A stretch of DNA of 64,000 nt, taken from assembly GCA_031472005.1 (NCBI GenBank), contig PZJY01000005.1:3224001-3288000 (forward strand), in the 5' to 3' direction. Below are positions 1 to 11,555 of this stretch, one piece after another. Each line of letters opens with the position of its first letter. Position 1 is the first letter of the stretch. The notes under the pieces were generated by a model. The model saw only the letters and a program-made list of their open reading frames with translations. It was not told the DNA's origin and ran no database searches. A program made the position numbers and the translations under genes. This DNA is from Tetracladium setigerum. Its lineage: Eukaryota; Ascomycota; Leotiomycetes; Helotiales.

Positions 1-917
1 TGTATTTCCGAGGGCATGGTGAGGAGCCCGATCGTAATCTCTGGAGAGGCCATTATAGAAGCGAATCTGCCAGGTGCGAGGAGGTAGGTGGTGAGATGGT
101 TCGTGAGCGTTCGGAAGAAGAATACACTCACCCTATGAGCAATTATTCCCTCTCATGGTATACGGAAATGTTCAGTCTGGTCGTGAAGATCAAAGTGTTG
201 TTGAGCAAGGAGTTTCGGTGTTCGGCAGCCCATCATGATTCATGATTTCCCCGCCATCCCATGCACACAGTCATACAGGGGTAGTAAGTGTCTAGCGCCT
301 TGGTATGAGCTAAGTCAAAGCGACGTTTTGAGTGCTGCTTTTGGCTCTTTACTTGGATTATTAGGCGGACATCAATATAAGTTTCTACCTGTACTATCCT
401 TGAGCAGTTTCAAGCAGCGAGAGTTAGAGCCCAGGCATTAGACGTCTTTCACCCTTGTATGACTGTACAATATGTGATAATTCGGACTTGGCGCTCCAAA
501 TATTCTCTGGCAGCCGATTCACCTCCTCTGGGTTCTTTTTTTTCTATGACGCCCGCTCACCCCATAAAGTAAAGTAAGACTACCAGCTGCTATCTTTTGG
601 ATTCTAAAGCTCATCCATACACCTAGATATCAGACTGATTTCGATAGGATACCTATCTGTCAAACGCATATTAAAAGTTGGGGTCAAATTCGTAGATATG
701 AAAAAAAAAAACGCGTGCCAAATGACTTGGAATTCGCCTGTCATTCGCGAGATTGCATTTTATACATGGAGATCTACACCATACATACAGTACAAAAATA
801 TATATATATACAAGAAATCGGTTACTCTCATCATCATCTCTTGGCTTCTATGCCTCGTCTAATCGTTGTTGTTAAAGGCCTCTCTTTCAGGGACCAAGGA
901 TCACAAGTTGCTACTTC
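1..917. other. Left-edge region without a supported gene
   Basis: No convincing coding region. On the minus strand a GTGAGT donor near 106 and a GCAG acceptor near 74 could bracket an intron of a gene running off the left edge, but the upstream reading frame closes quickly, so no gene is called. The stretch 490-910 is AT-rich with an A-run at 700-710 and is probably the 3' flank of the AA9 gene. Confidence 0.4.
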
Positions 918-2132
918 TCAAGCCGCGGCGCATAGCTCGGGGTGGGAGAGCCAAAACTGCCTCATTTTCTTCATCGTCGCAATCTGGAAGCTCTTCCTCC
1001 TCTGTCTCTGGCGGTGTGGGATAGAAGATGAGGTTGGGGTTGGGGTCAAAACGGCTGAAGATGTTGGCTGCGCGGGGCTGGGCGCAATACTTGATGTTGT
1101 AGGGATTGTTGGGATTGTAGTGGCAGCTGGAGGAGTCGAAGTTTGTGCTGGTTGCTCAACATCAACGCTGCTGGATGTAGGAGCAGCTGCGGCAGTAGTT
1201 GTGGCAGCTGGAGGAGCGTCGGAAGCAGGATCGCCTTTAGCAGAGTCCTCGAGAGGTGTGCAGTCGCCGTCGCTAGCACCGCCGGTTGCTACATTCACAG
1301 TGCTATCATCGCAAGCATTGGGCCACTTTCATGGATCAGCTATCGAACACATGGGAACAATGGTGAGGGCTAGGTAGGTACTTACTGCTGGAGGTCCGGG
1401 AGGAGTGTATTGTCGGAGCGGTGGCCAGTACATATTGACGAGAATGCCAGGGTCCGTTGGGTCATAAGCTCCTGGGAATTTGACGGTGGGACCTGGAGTT
1501 CCTGCACCAGATCCGGTAACCTTGAGTTGAGCACATCCCATATCTGCCCACATGGAATCAGCACGGGTTCTACATTACAAGGAGAACGAAGGATTGTGCT
1601 TACAGAATTGCGCCTCGTACAAACCAGCGCTATGCAAGGCGATGTGCTCTCCACGCATCAAGTATTCGCCAGCCGGGAGATCTTCTGGTAGTGTGAATGT
1701 GAAGTTACGAACTCCACCACCGATAAAAGACGCCCACTGCATAGGATCGGATGTCTTGTTTGACAATGACGACTGGTACACCTTGAACCAGTCACCTTCG
1801 CCCTTGTATTCCTGTGCAAGTCCAGGTGCCTTGCTGAGATACACAGCCAGTGGTCCAGGGTGCCCAATGTATTCGTTCATCTTGAAGCCGACTTGATCAC
1901 CAGCTGCAACGGTGAAGGTCTTCGTAGCGGCCATGACATCGTCATCAATACCCCCATTGTTGCAAATAATGTCGGAGGAGTTGACTGCTAGAATAGGGCC
2001 ATTGCTATTCTTGGTTTTGCGGACATACTCATATGCAGGAGTGTTTTCGCCATTGACAATGAGCGATTCGAAGTTGTAGTGTGCGAGGGCTTGGCCTGCA
2101 AAGAGAGCGACGATGGCGGTTGAGAAATGCAT
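918..2132 (-). CDS. AA9 lytic polysaccharide monooxygenase (secreted)
   Basis: Copper enzyme that cleaves cellulose or hemicellulose chains oxidatively outside the cell. Three exons on the minus strand, 2132-1604, 1543-1386 and 1325-918, add to 1095 nt (364 aa). The first ATG gives a 17-residue signal peptide ending AQALA-type and leaves His18 as mature residue 1, the N-terminal histidine of the copper brace. Further family marks are His91 in GHPGPL, the HIALH stretch near 163-167 and the axial Q-x-Y motif at 175-177 followed by MGCAQLKV. Intron 1 splits the Tyr177 codon, so splicing at GTAAGC/CAG is well supported. After about residue 230 the protein is a Ser/Thr/Pro/Ala-rich tail; there is no CBM1 and the end is basic (RQRQRRK). 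The last acceptor (AAG before TGG) is the least certain splice site. A TATA-like TATAAG lies at 2264-2269. Confidence 0.9.
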
Positions 2133-3317
2133 TTTGAAGAGAGTGTGAGAAATAAAAGAATGGAAACTGGGCGTCAAGCCTCAGAGGTTGCTAAATGGAA
2201 AAGAATGTGAATGAAAGTTCAATTACGAGAACAAGAGATGCATGGTGCGGCGAGTATCGGTCTCTTATATGCTCAATGCTCACTCGAGTATCTATGCAGT
2301 TTGCTTACAGTGCTTTACTGTTGGTAGCGCGGGGAATTACCAGTAACAACCTTATTGAAACATCTTGGGACTTGGTAGGGGTTAATGATATCAGTAGATG
2401 TGCCCGAATCGGCGGAGTAACTCCTTCACAATGAACAAACCTCTTGTGCTTGCATAAACAGCGAAGCGCCTCGTTGGGTTGTGGCGGTCCACAACTCCTC
2501 CCAAATTTCCCAATGCACTCTTCGCCTTGTCGGAGATAGTAGATTGTTTGTTATTGCAGTCTCGGCAGTGTTGTCTATATTAACCGGGTCTTCCTCTTTC
2601 GCTTATCGATCGGAAATAGGGCGATACAGCGGTTTCAAGGATTGCCGCGCGCCCCACTCCATTGTTTGGATGAAACAAAACCAAGCTCTTCACATCACCG
2701 ATCATCTTGTGTTTAAACGAAACAAGTCCGCTATTCTACGCCGCTGGCTAAAATCTCGTGCTCGTGCTCGCAGTTAAATGGATGGACGCTCCCTTCTCAC
2801 TGGCGTTTACTAAACACAATAGCATGCGCTTGTAGACATGTCAAATAATTACATATGTGCAGGATCAATACTCGTCCAAAGTTTGCTTCATCCATTGTAC
2901 TCGCACCATGAGTGACAGGACAATGTTATTCCCCACAACATAATCTCACAAAATGTGTTCTGGTTCCATTACAGTACCCATTTCCAGGGCAGTTTTAAGA
3001 GTGCGAGTATCTCTTCAACATCACCGAATAAGGTGAGAGAGAAGGTACCCAGCGCGACGGGGAGAAGAGGAAATTGCCATTCTCGAGAACCAGGCAATTA
3101 CCTGACAAGAAAGCTCTTAAACTTGATTGTATTTTATTTTATCTGAATTCAATATCATCCGAGAAAGTCTTGCAAATACTCCGTATGACTTTATCGGTGT
3201 CCAGCCGATCCAAAAATGCATGCCATCGGTGAATCCTACCATTTTCAACAGTAACCAACAACCTGCTTGAATCTTGTTAGCACTTAATGGCTATCACTTT
3301 TTTTAAGCTATGAAATC
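2133..3317. promoter_or_regulatory. Upstream region of the AA9 gene
   Basis: No gene seen in 1.2 kb between the AA9 start and the 3' end of the AA11-like gene. On the minus strand TATAAG at 2264-2269 sits about 135 bp before the AA9 ATG. A GGCTAA hexamer at 2746-2751, the type of site bound by XlnR-class cellulase regulators, is present, but one hexamer in this length is expected by chance. The copy of ACTCCGTA at 3178-3185 belongs to a motif seen repeatedly in the window's intergenic DNA. Confidence 0.35.
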
Positions 3318-4409
3318 TTAAGCCCTGACTATGCCAGGAACAACGCCGAAAAAGACCTTCAACGCGTGGTAAGGTCTAGTAATAGTGCTCTTTGCGGCAC
3401 TCTTCTTTGCAGAATGGCCATCCGCACTCACAGCACTACATTGTCCATACTCCGCCTGACACCCCGACTTACAATGTCCATCAAAAACTCCGCACCAATT
3501 CCACTTGGAGCAGCAGGCGCCAGGTCTACAAGACCGCCCAGCTTTAGCCCCGCAACTACCATCACTGCTCAGAGGATATGTACTTGCTGCACCGCCACTT
3601 CTCAAATCACTCGCACGACGACCATCATCTTGAGCTGTGGAATTATCTGTTCTCGACCCTGAGATTTGGGTAAAACCTCCACAGTTACCATCAAGTCCCG
3701 ATGGACCTTTCGTAGACCCTGTGACATCTGGTCCTGGGTCTGGATAAATGGGATCCATCCCTTCAATGGACTTGCAAGTTGTGGCATCCATATTTGCGAT
3801 GAACATATTTGGGCGTTTTAAGAAGGGGGTTGAGACTTTTCCGCCCCCGCGTTCTATGGTTACGGTGGCGCATTTGTGATAGAATTCTCGGTTGCCAGTG
3901 TTGTTGATCCATGACCATGAGAAGAGTGCTAGACCTGAGGGTGCGTCTGATGGGACCTTGAATGGTATGCCGGAGCCGGTGCCGTCTGGACAACGGCCAA
4001 TGTAGGAGTGGATTACTTTGAAGGTTTTGCCTTTGTCGTAACTTAGAGAAATCTGACATGACCCGCCATTATTTTGTGGATAATTAGTGTGTGTGCCAAT
4101 GTGTGAGTGAATGAATGGTGAAAAGGGACAGAATCACTTACGGAAAGTGGTGCCTTCAAGAGTCATCTCCTGGGTGCTTCCTGCCTTCCAGGTTGCAACA
4201 GATGATGTTTCTGTCATGCCCTTGTGACCGTTCATGCAGGGATAATTACTTCCGCTTGGAAATAAAGGTGAACGGCTTTCAGTGTCGATGCTGACTGCTT
4301 TGGGATTCCATGGGACGAGAAACTGGGGAGGGTAGAGTAGCGCCAGGTGAGCTGTGACAGTTGAAGAGATGGCCAAAGTGACTGTGAAGAAAGTAGAGAA
4401 CGTGTGCAT
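3318..4409 (-). CDS. AA11-like LPMO with C-terminal chitin-binding (CBM18-type) module; splice acceptor altered
   Basis: Probable secreted copper monooxygenase acting on chitin. Exon 1 is 4409-4142; the rest is one open frame ending at 3318. A 20-residue signal peptide leaves His21 as the mature N-terminus (HLALLYPP), as required for LPMOs. The core has NNGGSCQIS, a histidine at 112 in VIHSY, SWSW and NREFYHKC with the likely axial Tyr155, all typical of AA11. Residues about 261-302 form an eight-cysteine hevein-like module (GACCSKWNWCG, CKSGC) for chitin binding. Exon 1 ends at a clean GTAAGT, but no AG lies between it and the conserved NNGGSC segment. The correct frame is restored only if the intron ends at CAC (4078-4076), giving exon 2 from 4075 and 341 aa. 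The nearest real CAG, just upstream of 4052, shifts the frame and loses the conserved cysteine. The start could also be an ATG at 4421. TATAAAAT lies about 90 bp upstream. Confidence 0.8.
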
Positions 4410-5934
4410 ATTTCTGTGCATATGAAATCCTAAGTGTTTGTGAGGTTGGATGAAGAATGAGATGTTGTCTTGTTCGGAGAAAACTTCAAAGTACGATTTT
4501 ATATTTCCGGAACGAATCGTAACGATGGTTGAAGGCGGGCTGAGAAGCAATCTTGTGAATGATTTGTGATTTCCCTCGATGATTTGAAGAAGGAAGGAGT
4601 CTGTCAAATGAAGACGTCTCCCAGCGACACAATCAGATCTGTGAAGTAAATAAATAGCAGCAGCTATTCTGAGAGACCGAAGAGTAAATCCCCGCAATTC
4701 CGCGAGAGCCTTTATGATTTTTATGATTGTTCGAGGAAAACAATAAGCAACACAGTCCTTCAGTCGAAGGTCTCTCGCAACCTGCCACATTCAGAGCTCC
4801 CAAAAAGACGCGAAGACAAAATCGTTCTAGAATAGCATTTTGATTACTTTTAAGGCCTGTGTTTGGAGGAAGGGCTCTTAGGTTCTTGGATTTTCTGAAG
4901 CTGGAAGCATCTGCCGCTACGTTCATCACTTGACGAAGTCTTCGAATTCTACATGGGAAGTCACAAATACTGCCCACTAAAGCAATCATCAATGGACCAA
5001 GAATTGGTTCATCTCCGCAAAATCCATTCACGATCTAGCAGAAATCAATTTTCATGCTGTGTCGGTCAAAGTAGCATCACTAGACGAAGCTCTGGGTGTA
5101 TACGATTGGGAGGTTCGTGATCAAACCTTTGCGCAATGGACAGCAATCCAGAACTCCGAAGTGAACTTGTTTCATTTCATAAGTTGGATCAATCTCCACA
5201 TAGACTAACGAGGAAGAAGTTGGGGGAGAAAGATTGTTGATATCCACACCAGCCACAGGACAAAGGGGGGTGGCGCGGGCTCGATTAGCCGAGGACAGAC
5301 GGGAAATGCTTGGCCCTGGGAACGGGCTGACGGCGCGGTGTCGACTCATCGGCGAATTGTGGAACAAGAAATTTTACGAAAGCTCAACAAGCAGCGAGAG
5401 AGAGGAACAAAGAAAGAATGGGAGAATCATCCTGAGGTACAGGAGAAGTGCGACATTTCCTTATATCAAGACAAGTGTCCTAGTATTCATTATTGACAGT
5501 TTGACTGTCTTATTCTCGTTCTGTGGAGGTTTTTTATTGTTCAAGTGAACTTCAAGCATTTTCTATTTTGTCTCACTTTCTGCTTCAGCCAAACAAGCCT
5601 TGAAAGCCTCCCCTTTCATGAGGCTCATCGCCAGGCTGTACTATCAATCTTCAACCCGTTGAAGCCGAATTTTTACTTTCCGATTCAAAGGTGAGGAGTC
5701 ACTGGCCGCCCGAAAAGTGAGGCTACCGCAGCCTCCGCTCGAGGTTCAGGCCATTCACCCAGTTCTATAAAAGAGCCTCATTCTTCCTCTCTCCTTGCCC
5801 TTCTCTTTCTTCTTCATCAACTTGCCTTCCTTGGTATTTTGTCAACAACTTCAACATTCATTCTCCACCAGAAGCACTCCTTCAAACCCTACCTCCTCAT
5901 AGATACCATCTCCCCACGTCTTGCCAACATCGAC
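4410..5934. promoter_or_regulatory. Divergent intergenic region AA11-like / E2-F-box gene
   Basis: About 1.5 kb with only short unconvincing reading frames. Promoter marks can be seen at both ends: on the minus strand an ATATAAAAT at 4496-4504 for the AA11-like gene, and on the plus strand TATAAAAG at 5766-5773 followed by a CT-rich leader for the E2-F-box gene. Confidence 0.5.
5766..5773 (+). promoter_or_regulatory. TATA box of the E2-F-box gene
   Basis: TATAAAAG, followed by a CT-rich initiator stretch (CCTCATTCTTCCTCTCTCC) and then, 162 bp after the end of the box, the start codon. Confidence 0.6.
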
Positions 5935-7965
5935 ATGGCTTCTCCACTTCGTCAACGACTTCTCCAAGACATTGCAGACCTTCAAGCCAAGCCTTACCCA
6001 AACATTGCCCTCCATGTCCAAGACGACGATATCACCAAGGCCTGCTTGGTTCTCACTGTTGAGGGCTATGGACCGATGCATCTCACGGTAGAGTTCCCGG
6101 AAAGATATCCTCTGCAAGCTCCCATGGTGCAGATGAATTCACAAGTCGCTCATCCCAACATCTTTGGAAGCTATATCTGCGCCTCGATCCTGAATACCAG
6201 CGAGGGATACACGCCAGCCTACACTCTCAAGGGAATCGCCATTCAACTCCTCAGCTTCTTCAGCAGTGACAAGATCGAGCAAACCAATTATTATGGAGTT
6301 GGTCCATCAACGTCGATTGGTCTTGCTGCGTATCGCGATAAAGGAAAGACTCGGGTCATTGACGACTTTTCATGTTCGATGTGCACATTTTCCAGTCAAT
6401 CTTCGCCCTCCTCCTCTCGTGGCTCCTCGCTTGGAGACTACTTTACCCCTGGTACCCGCGATTATCTCGCTCGTTCTGATAGTGGCAGCGATGTTGGAAG
6501 CCCTTCGTCTGCTTCTGGCCGCCGAAGAACTCGACGACGAAAGGCCAACCCTTTTCCTATACAAAATGCATTCACAGCTCCCGCCCCTGTCGAGACCCCA
6601 GCAACTACCCCCTCCGAAGACGCATTCATCCAAACTCTGACTGCTCCTATTAAGCTCACGAGTGCAATCCAAACAGCCACAGTTCCCGATGAGATTCTCT
6701 TGTTGATCATCGAGCATCTTGATTTCGAGGAGCTGACTGCTTTCGCCCAAAGTTGGCCTCGGATCGCTGAAATTGTTCATAGCTACGACATCACTCGCAC
6801 CAGAGAACTGCAATGTTTCTGCTTCAAAAAGGATTACAATACCACCGGTCTCGGCGTTGGAGTTGCTGTGGTTGGTAGTGGAAGATTTGGTTTCATCCAG
6901 TCCGAATTCGATCTTCTTTCTCTTGAGGCATTTCGCAAATATAAGATTCGAACATCCGTCTTCGGCGTCCCTTTCTCCTACTGGCTACCTCTACCTATTT
7001 CTCGCGCCCACTGGGATCGAAAGGTCAGACATGAGCTCACGTTCTCTCTTACCGATATTGCGCAGGCAGCAAACATTGCGACCACAGGTTCTCCGGCACA
7101 GGTCATCTTTCACTTCATGAACGACGTCGTGGTCAAATTGAACGAAGTGGCAGGTCGCAATTCCAATAGCTCTCTTTCCCATGCTTCCGAGAAGGCGATC
7201 GAGTCTTACTTTCACCTCTTCCACCTTCTCCTCTGCATGGCGGTTTCGAACCCCGCAATTGTCCGAACAGCAAATCAGCAGTTGAACTCATTTCTCAACG
7301 GAAAGAATGACAAGACTCATTGCCCCAATTTAGGCCATCTTCTTGTCGCAGCACTGATCTCCGATGTTCCAATCGATGGAAAGCTCCTCAGGTCCATCAT
7401 CCGCGAGACTGTCACCCGAAACGTGGTCTGGATGCTCAAAGAGAAGCCAGAATTGTCCTATATCGAACCATCCGCTGTCTCCGAGTACCGCCTCAAGGAA
7501 ACCTTCACCGCAAGTCAAACCTCCTACCGCCTTCTCATGTTTCTCAATCTCTTCCGCCGCACCGCAGTTGGCTCACCACGCACCAAATCTCTCGTAGAAC
7601 TTTCCAGCGAGGCCTTTGATCGTCACGGCGCTCCTCCTCGTGGCGCGGCAAAGGAATTGGCGGACTCTATCAAGCGAATTCACCAGATTCAGAACTTTCC
7701 TGACTTTTTGGTCTGCATGGGACTTGAGAAGCCGGGTCCGATTTTCTTTACAAAATTCTTGCGGGAGTGTGTGGCGGATAGTCAGAAGAAGGGGTATCAT
7801 CAGATGCCCATTTCCCAGGGGCAGGCGCTAGCGTTGAGGGTTCGTAAGGAGCGTGGTGTAGAGAGGGCGAAGGGGTTGATTGTGTTCACGGAGGTTCCGG
7901 ATATGCAACGCAAGTCTTTCTTTCCGGGAAGGAAGAATGAGCAAAACAGGAGAAGACCAAGGTAG
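5935..7965 (+). CDS. E2 (UBC)-like domain plus F-box protein
   Basis: Single-exon gene of 676 aa. The ATG at 5935 in the context GACATGG is chosen because the frame upstream has no other ATG. Residues about 1-125 resemble the ubiquitin-conjugating fold: the FPERYPLQAP stretch, an HPN motif (HPNIFG) and a cysteine a few residues later in YICASIL, where E2 enzymes carry the catalytic Cys. A Ser-rich and Arg-rich linker follows. Residues about 250-290 (VPDEILLLIIEHLDFEELTAF) match the F-box, which binds Skp1 in SCF ubiquitin ligases. The remaining 380 residues are helical and unassigned. Whether the E2 part is catalytically active or only a binding fold cannot be told from sequence. The likely role is ubiquitin transfer to targets chosen by the C-terminal region; that is inference. 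The TATA box at 5766 and pyrimidine-rich leader are its promoter. Confidence 0.8.
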   Translation: MASPLRQRLLQDIADLQAKPYPNIALHVQDDDITKACLVLTVEGYGPMHLTVEFPERYPLQAPMVQMNSQVAHPNIFGSYICASILNTSEGYTPAYTLKGIAIQLLSFFSSDKIEQTNYYGVGPSTSIGLAAYRDKGKTRVIDDFSCSMCTFSSQSSPSSSRGSSLGDYFTPGTRDYLARSDSGSDVGSPSSASGRRRTRRRKANPFPIQNAFTAPAPVETPATTPSEDAFIQTLTAPIKLTSAIQTATVPDEILLLIIEHLDFEELTAFAQSWPRIAEIVHSYDITRTRELQCFCFKKDYNTTGLGVGVAVVGSGRFGFIQSEFDLLSLEAFRKYKIRTSVFGVPFSYWLPLPISRAHWDRKVRHELTFSLTDIAQAANIATTGSPAQVIFHFMNDVVVKLNEVAGRNSNSSLSHASEKAIESYFHLFHLLLCMAVSNPAIVRTANQQLNSFLNGKNDKTHCPNLGHLLVAALISDVPIDGKLLRSIIRETVTRNVVWMLKEKPELSYIEPSAVSEYRLKETFTASQTSYRLLMFLNLFRRTAVGSPRTKSLVELSSEAFDRHGAPPRGAAKELADSIKRIHQIQNFPDFLVCMGLEKPGPIFFTKFLRECVADSQKKGYHQMPISQGQALALRVRKERGVERAKGLIVFTEVPDMQRKSFFPGRKNEQNRRRPR

Positions 7966-9258
7966 ATGCAGCTGGAGAGGCGGCGATGGAATGAAGATGC
8001 GAGTGACTCTTTCATTAGAAGTTCACTTGCGGATCTCGATCGTTTTTCGCTTCAGGCCGTTGCTTTTGGTCGCGGTTCTAGAAAATTATTGCATGAGCAG
8101 ATAGAATGATACCCGAGGACGTAGCGGTTATATCGCAAGTCCTCACTAATAGCATGCAAATTAAATAAAATTCAAAATAAATTCAAGCAAATCTTTCCGT
8201 CTTTCGCCACCGTTTGAGATGCTTCTAACTACTCTTCCATTATCAAAAATTCGTTTTAAATTCCAGCAAGAATTGGTAAATGAAGAAGTGCTATATCATT
8301 GGTATAACATCGTGCATCAATAAACACCATCACTTGGAGCTGCAAGCTAGTGCACAGTTATAAGAAGAACTTGCGGAACTCTCAGTCAGCACAAGCCATA
8401 TAAAACTTGGCTAACTCGATAGTTCTTTCCTAGAAGTTGGGGCTTGATGTTCTTATTTTGGAAGCATGACTTCGTGGAATTCGCAAGGACTTGACGATTT
8501 CGCTTCGCATCAACATTTCCATGATCTGACGTGTTGTTGATTATAGCCTATCCTTTAGTAACAAGATCTTCCGTTTGTTTCTGAGGCTTCCAACTACAAA
8601 CAGACTGTTTATTTCGCCATTGATGTCCATTTCATACTCGCATACCCATAAGTCAGTCCCCCATGTCAGCGAATGTCGACATCCCCCTCCACGAAATTAG
8701 CCTAACACCCCTGTAAGCACGACTTCCAAGCCTGGAAACAACCACCACAAACACTTTTGCGGGGAAGCCAGCAACCCATTTATTCTTCCTTCCATCCATC
8801 CGCACTATACTCTACAGTAATCCCACATAAAATTTATCCTCCAGTCAAGTTCACTATTTACAATTCATGATCACGGTGCACATTATTTTTGTGGAAGTCA
8901 TGACCAAACAGGGTAACAACTGCCGCATTAAGCTTTCTCGCTTGCATCCACATTTAATAAAGTGTTCTGCAATTAATTTACGAAAGGTATGGTTTCAAGA
9001 TAGATTGAATTTTTTGAAGGTCATCTGAAGAAGATTCAGTTACTTTCCTAATGCGGGATCTTAATTTAGCTTTGATGGCGGGGAATTGACAGGATTGATT
9101 GTGGATTTTGGTGCTTATTGGGGAGATACATCGTATATATATCCATCTCAAACCCCAGTTCTTTCATAACTCTTCTTTGCAACTTTCGCTCGTTTACCTT
9201 CTTGTTCATATCAATACATCTATTCTTCTTTTGTTACTATTCTTGGAAATACACAATC
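7966..9258. other. Intergenic region before the CE12 gene
   Basis: About 1.3 kb, AT-rich, without a supported gene on either strand. A TATATATATC at 9134-9143 lies about 115 bp before the CE12 start codon and is its likely TATA element. Confidence 0.5.
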
Positions 9259-10445
9259 ATGCATTTCTCCTCGCTGGTCGCTTCTACTCTTCTTGGATTA
9301 AGTTCCCTTGTAACCTCCGCTCCACTGATTGAAACTCGTCAAACGAAGCCACCAGCTTTCCTCCTCGCAGGTGGTATGTCATACCTACTCTTTCATAACA
9401 CCCAACTTCAAAGCCACGCAGATCCCAGATCAAAAAACTAACCAACCCCCCAAAAATAGACTCAACAACAGCCACAGGCGGCGGCTGGGGTGATGCTTTC
9501 ATCGCCCTCCTCGCCAGCGGAGCAAAAGGCACGAATTTCGCGCGTAATGGCAAGACGACGGCGGATTTTGTGAGCTTGGGGTTGTGGAAGCCGGTTATTG
9601 ATCAGGTGAAGGCTTTGAAGGGGACGCATCAAGTATTTGTTACTATCCAGGTGAGTTACAGTACAGTATAGTACACGACAACATCTTTCAATCTTCTGCT
9701 TGAAAAGTGTGTGTCTTGATTTTGGCTAACTTGTATCAAATTATGCAGTTTGGACATAATGATCAGAAAGCAGAAAAGGGGATTTCTGTTGCACAGTTCA
9801 AGACTAATTTGGGAAAGATGGTTGATGAAGGTATGGACTTAACATCCTCCCACATTGCCAATCCAATTCCACCCCGAACAAAACCAAACCAAAACAAATA
9901 CAAAATACTAACTACCCTAACCAAAACAAACAGTCCTCGCAGCAGGAGGCTCCCCCATCCTCGTAACACCCCTCTCCCGCCGCGGCTTCAGCGGCACACC
10001 CCCACGGTCCCAGAATCTCTCCGTCCCCAAGCAATCGCTGCACTCGAAGTGGCCACTGCCAAGGGTGTAAGCTCGATAGATTTGAATCGCAAGAGTGTGG
10101 ATTATGTGCAGAAGATTGGGCAGGCGAATGCGGATTTGTATAATCTTGAGGCTGGTGATGTGAGTTTTGCTTTCTTTCTCTTTTTACTTTCTCCCTCTCT
10201 CCATCTCTTTCTGAGGTTTCATATCTTTTCATGATTGGTAAAGAAAAGACAAAAAGAAGCAAATTTGCTGACTTTAGGATGCATCATAATAGAGAACCCA
10301 TCTCAACGCAAAGGGAAAGAAAGTCTTCGGAACGATGGTAGCAGGTCTTTTGAGAGCTAAGGGCTTGGGTGGAAGTTGGGTTGGGATTGATTCTACTATT
10401 TGGAGCGCAATTGAGGCTGGGAAGTTCATCTTGCCGAGTGCTTGA
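9259..10445 (+). CDS. Rhamnogalacturonan acetylesterase (CE12, SGNH/GDSL hydrolase), frameshifted
   Basis: Secreted esterase that removes acetyl groups from the rhamnogalacturonan part of pectin. Exons: 9259-9373, 9460-9650, 9749-9830, 9934-10159, 10293-10445. A signal peptide (about 20 residues) precedes the nucleophile block GDSTTATGGGWGD, split by intron 1 inside the Asp codon. FGHNDQ opens exon 3 and TPLSRRGF lies in exon 4. The catalytic Asp/His pair is in exon 5 as GDRTHLN; that acceptor is the second TAG (10292), because the first one leaves stops in frame. The exon total is 767 nt, one short of a multiple of three: within exon 4 the frame jumps between GFSGT and SLRPQAIAALEV. One extra C in the five-C run at 9999-10003 restores a continuous 255-residue protein. 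Either an assembly slip or a recent lesion. Neighbouring AA9 and AA11-like genes fit the same wall-degrading role. Confidence 0.85.
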
Positions 10446-10766
10446 TTCAGTTGGAGGGTTTGTACATAGGATATACTTTACTTCTGTTATTTCTTGACTG
10501 GTTCTTGAATGTATATAGCCACGGTGGTGAATTTTAAGATGCACTTGTCAACTGTCGATTCATTGGAGTGGATGGACTTTCTGAACACTATGCCAAGTCT
10601 TGCCTACACCAGTCCGAAGTAGGCCTAGCGGATCAGACCCTCCAGCTTATCGCCGTCTCCAAATCCGAGATACAATCATAAACCCATACCAAGCCAAACA
10701 AAACGACATTCCCAACTTCACAACTAAAGGAAGATAGCTCATCTTCCCTGGTACTATTGGTGAGCC

Positions 10767-11555
10767 ATGACTACCAAACCCGAGATAGCTGACGATGACC
10801 TTGATGCACTGGATGCACTTGCATCTGAAGAAAAGGAGTTCAACAAGGCAAGGACCACCCCTCCACCAGCAAGCATCATGATGAAAGAAAGCTAACGCCT
10901 TTGCCCAATCCGCAGGATGCAGAAATAGACCGAATTTTGAAGGCTTTCCGATTAGATGCGTAAGTTGACCCTGTACTGGGCATAGCGAGGGTTGAAACGG
11001 AAGAGGAAATACTAACATAGCTTGGTTGTCTCTAGTTACGCAGTTCTTGACCTCCAACCCGGTGTCCCCGAATCCGACATTAAGAAATGCTATCGCACGA
11101 AGTCCCTACTCATCCATCCGGATAAAACCACCAACCTTCTTGCACCGGATGCCTTCGATCGCCTCAAGAAAGCGCAGACGGAACTAATGGATGAGAAACA
11201 CCGCGAACGACTCGACGAAGCCATCGCAGATGCGCGCATGCTGGTGATGCGCGAGAAGAAATTGACGATTGATGATGAGGAGGTCAAGAGCGCCGAGTTT
11301 GCAAAGGAGTGGAGAGATAAGACTAAGTTTGTGCTGATTGAGAATGAGCATCGTAGGCGAAAGCAGGTCAAGGCGCAGATGCAGGAGGAGGGTAGGGAGC
11401 AGAAGAAGGCGGATGAGGAGTTGGATGCGAGGAAGAGGAAGAGGGATCATGAGAAGGATTGGGAGGATACGAGAGAGCAGAGGATTGGGAGCTGGAGGGA
11501 CTTTCAGAAGGGAGGGGAGAAGAAGAAGAAGAAGAAGGCTAAGCCAATTGGGTGA
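10767..11555 (+). CDS. J-domain protein, DNAJC8 / Spf31-like
   Basis: Nuclear J-protein, probably a splicing-associated Hsp70 co-chaperone by analogy with human DNAJC8 and fission yeast Spf31. Exons 10767-10847, 10916-10959 and 11036-11555 give 214 aa. The J domain begins near residue 42 (AYAVLDLQPG) and has HPD at 69-71. The C-terminal half is a long charged helix rich in Glu, Lys and Arg ending KKKKKKAKPIG, as in the family. Intron 1 has a GC donor (AAG then GCAAGG) and a CGCAG acceptor; no GT donor is available that keeps both halves in frame. Intron 2 is ordinary (GTAAGT/CTCTAG) and splits the Ala codon at the J-domain edge. Confidence 0.88.

Noticed and set aside
1..240. Terminal exon of a minus-strand gene at the left edge
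   Set aside because: Splice-like sites exist but the upstream frame has stops in every phase consistent with them.
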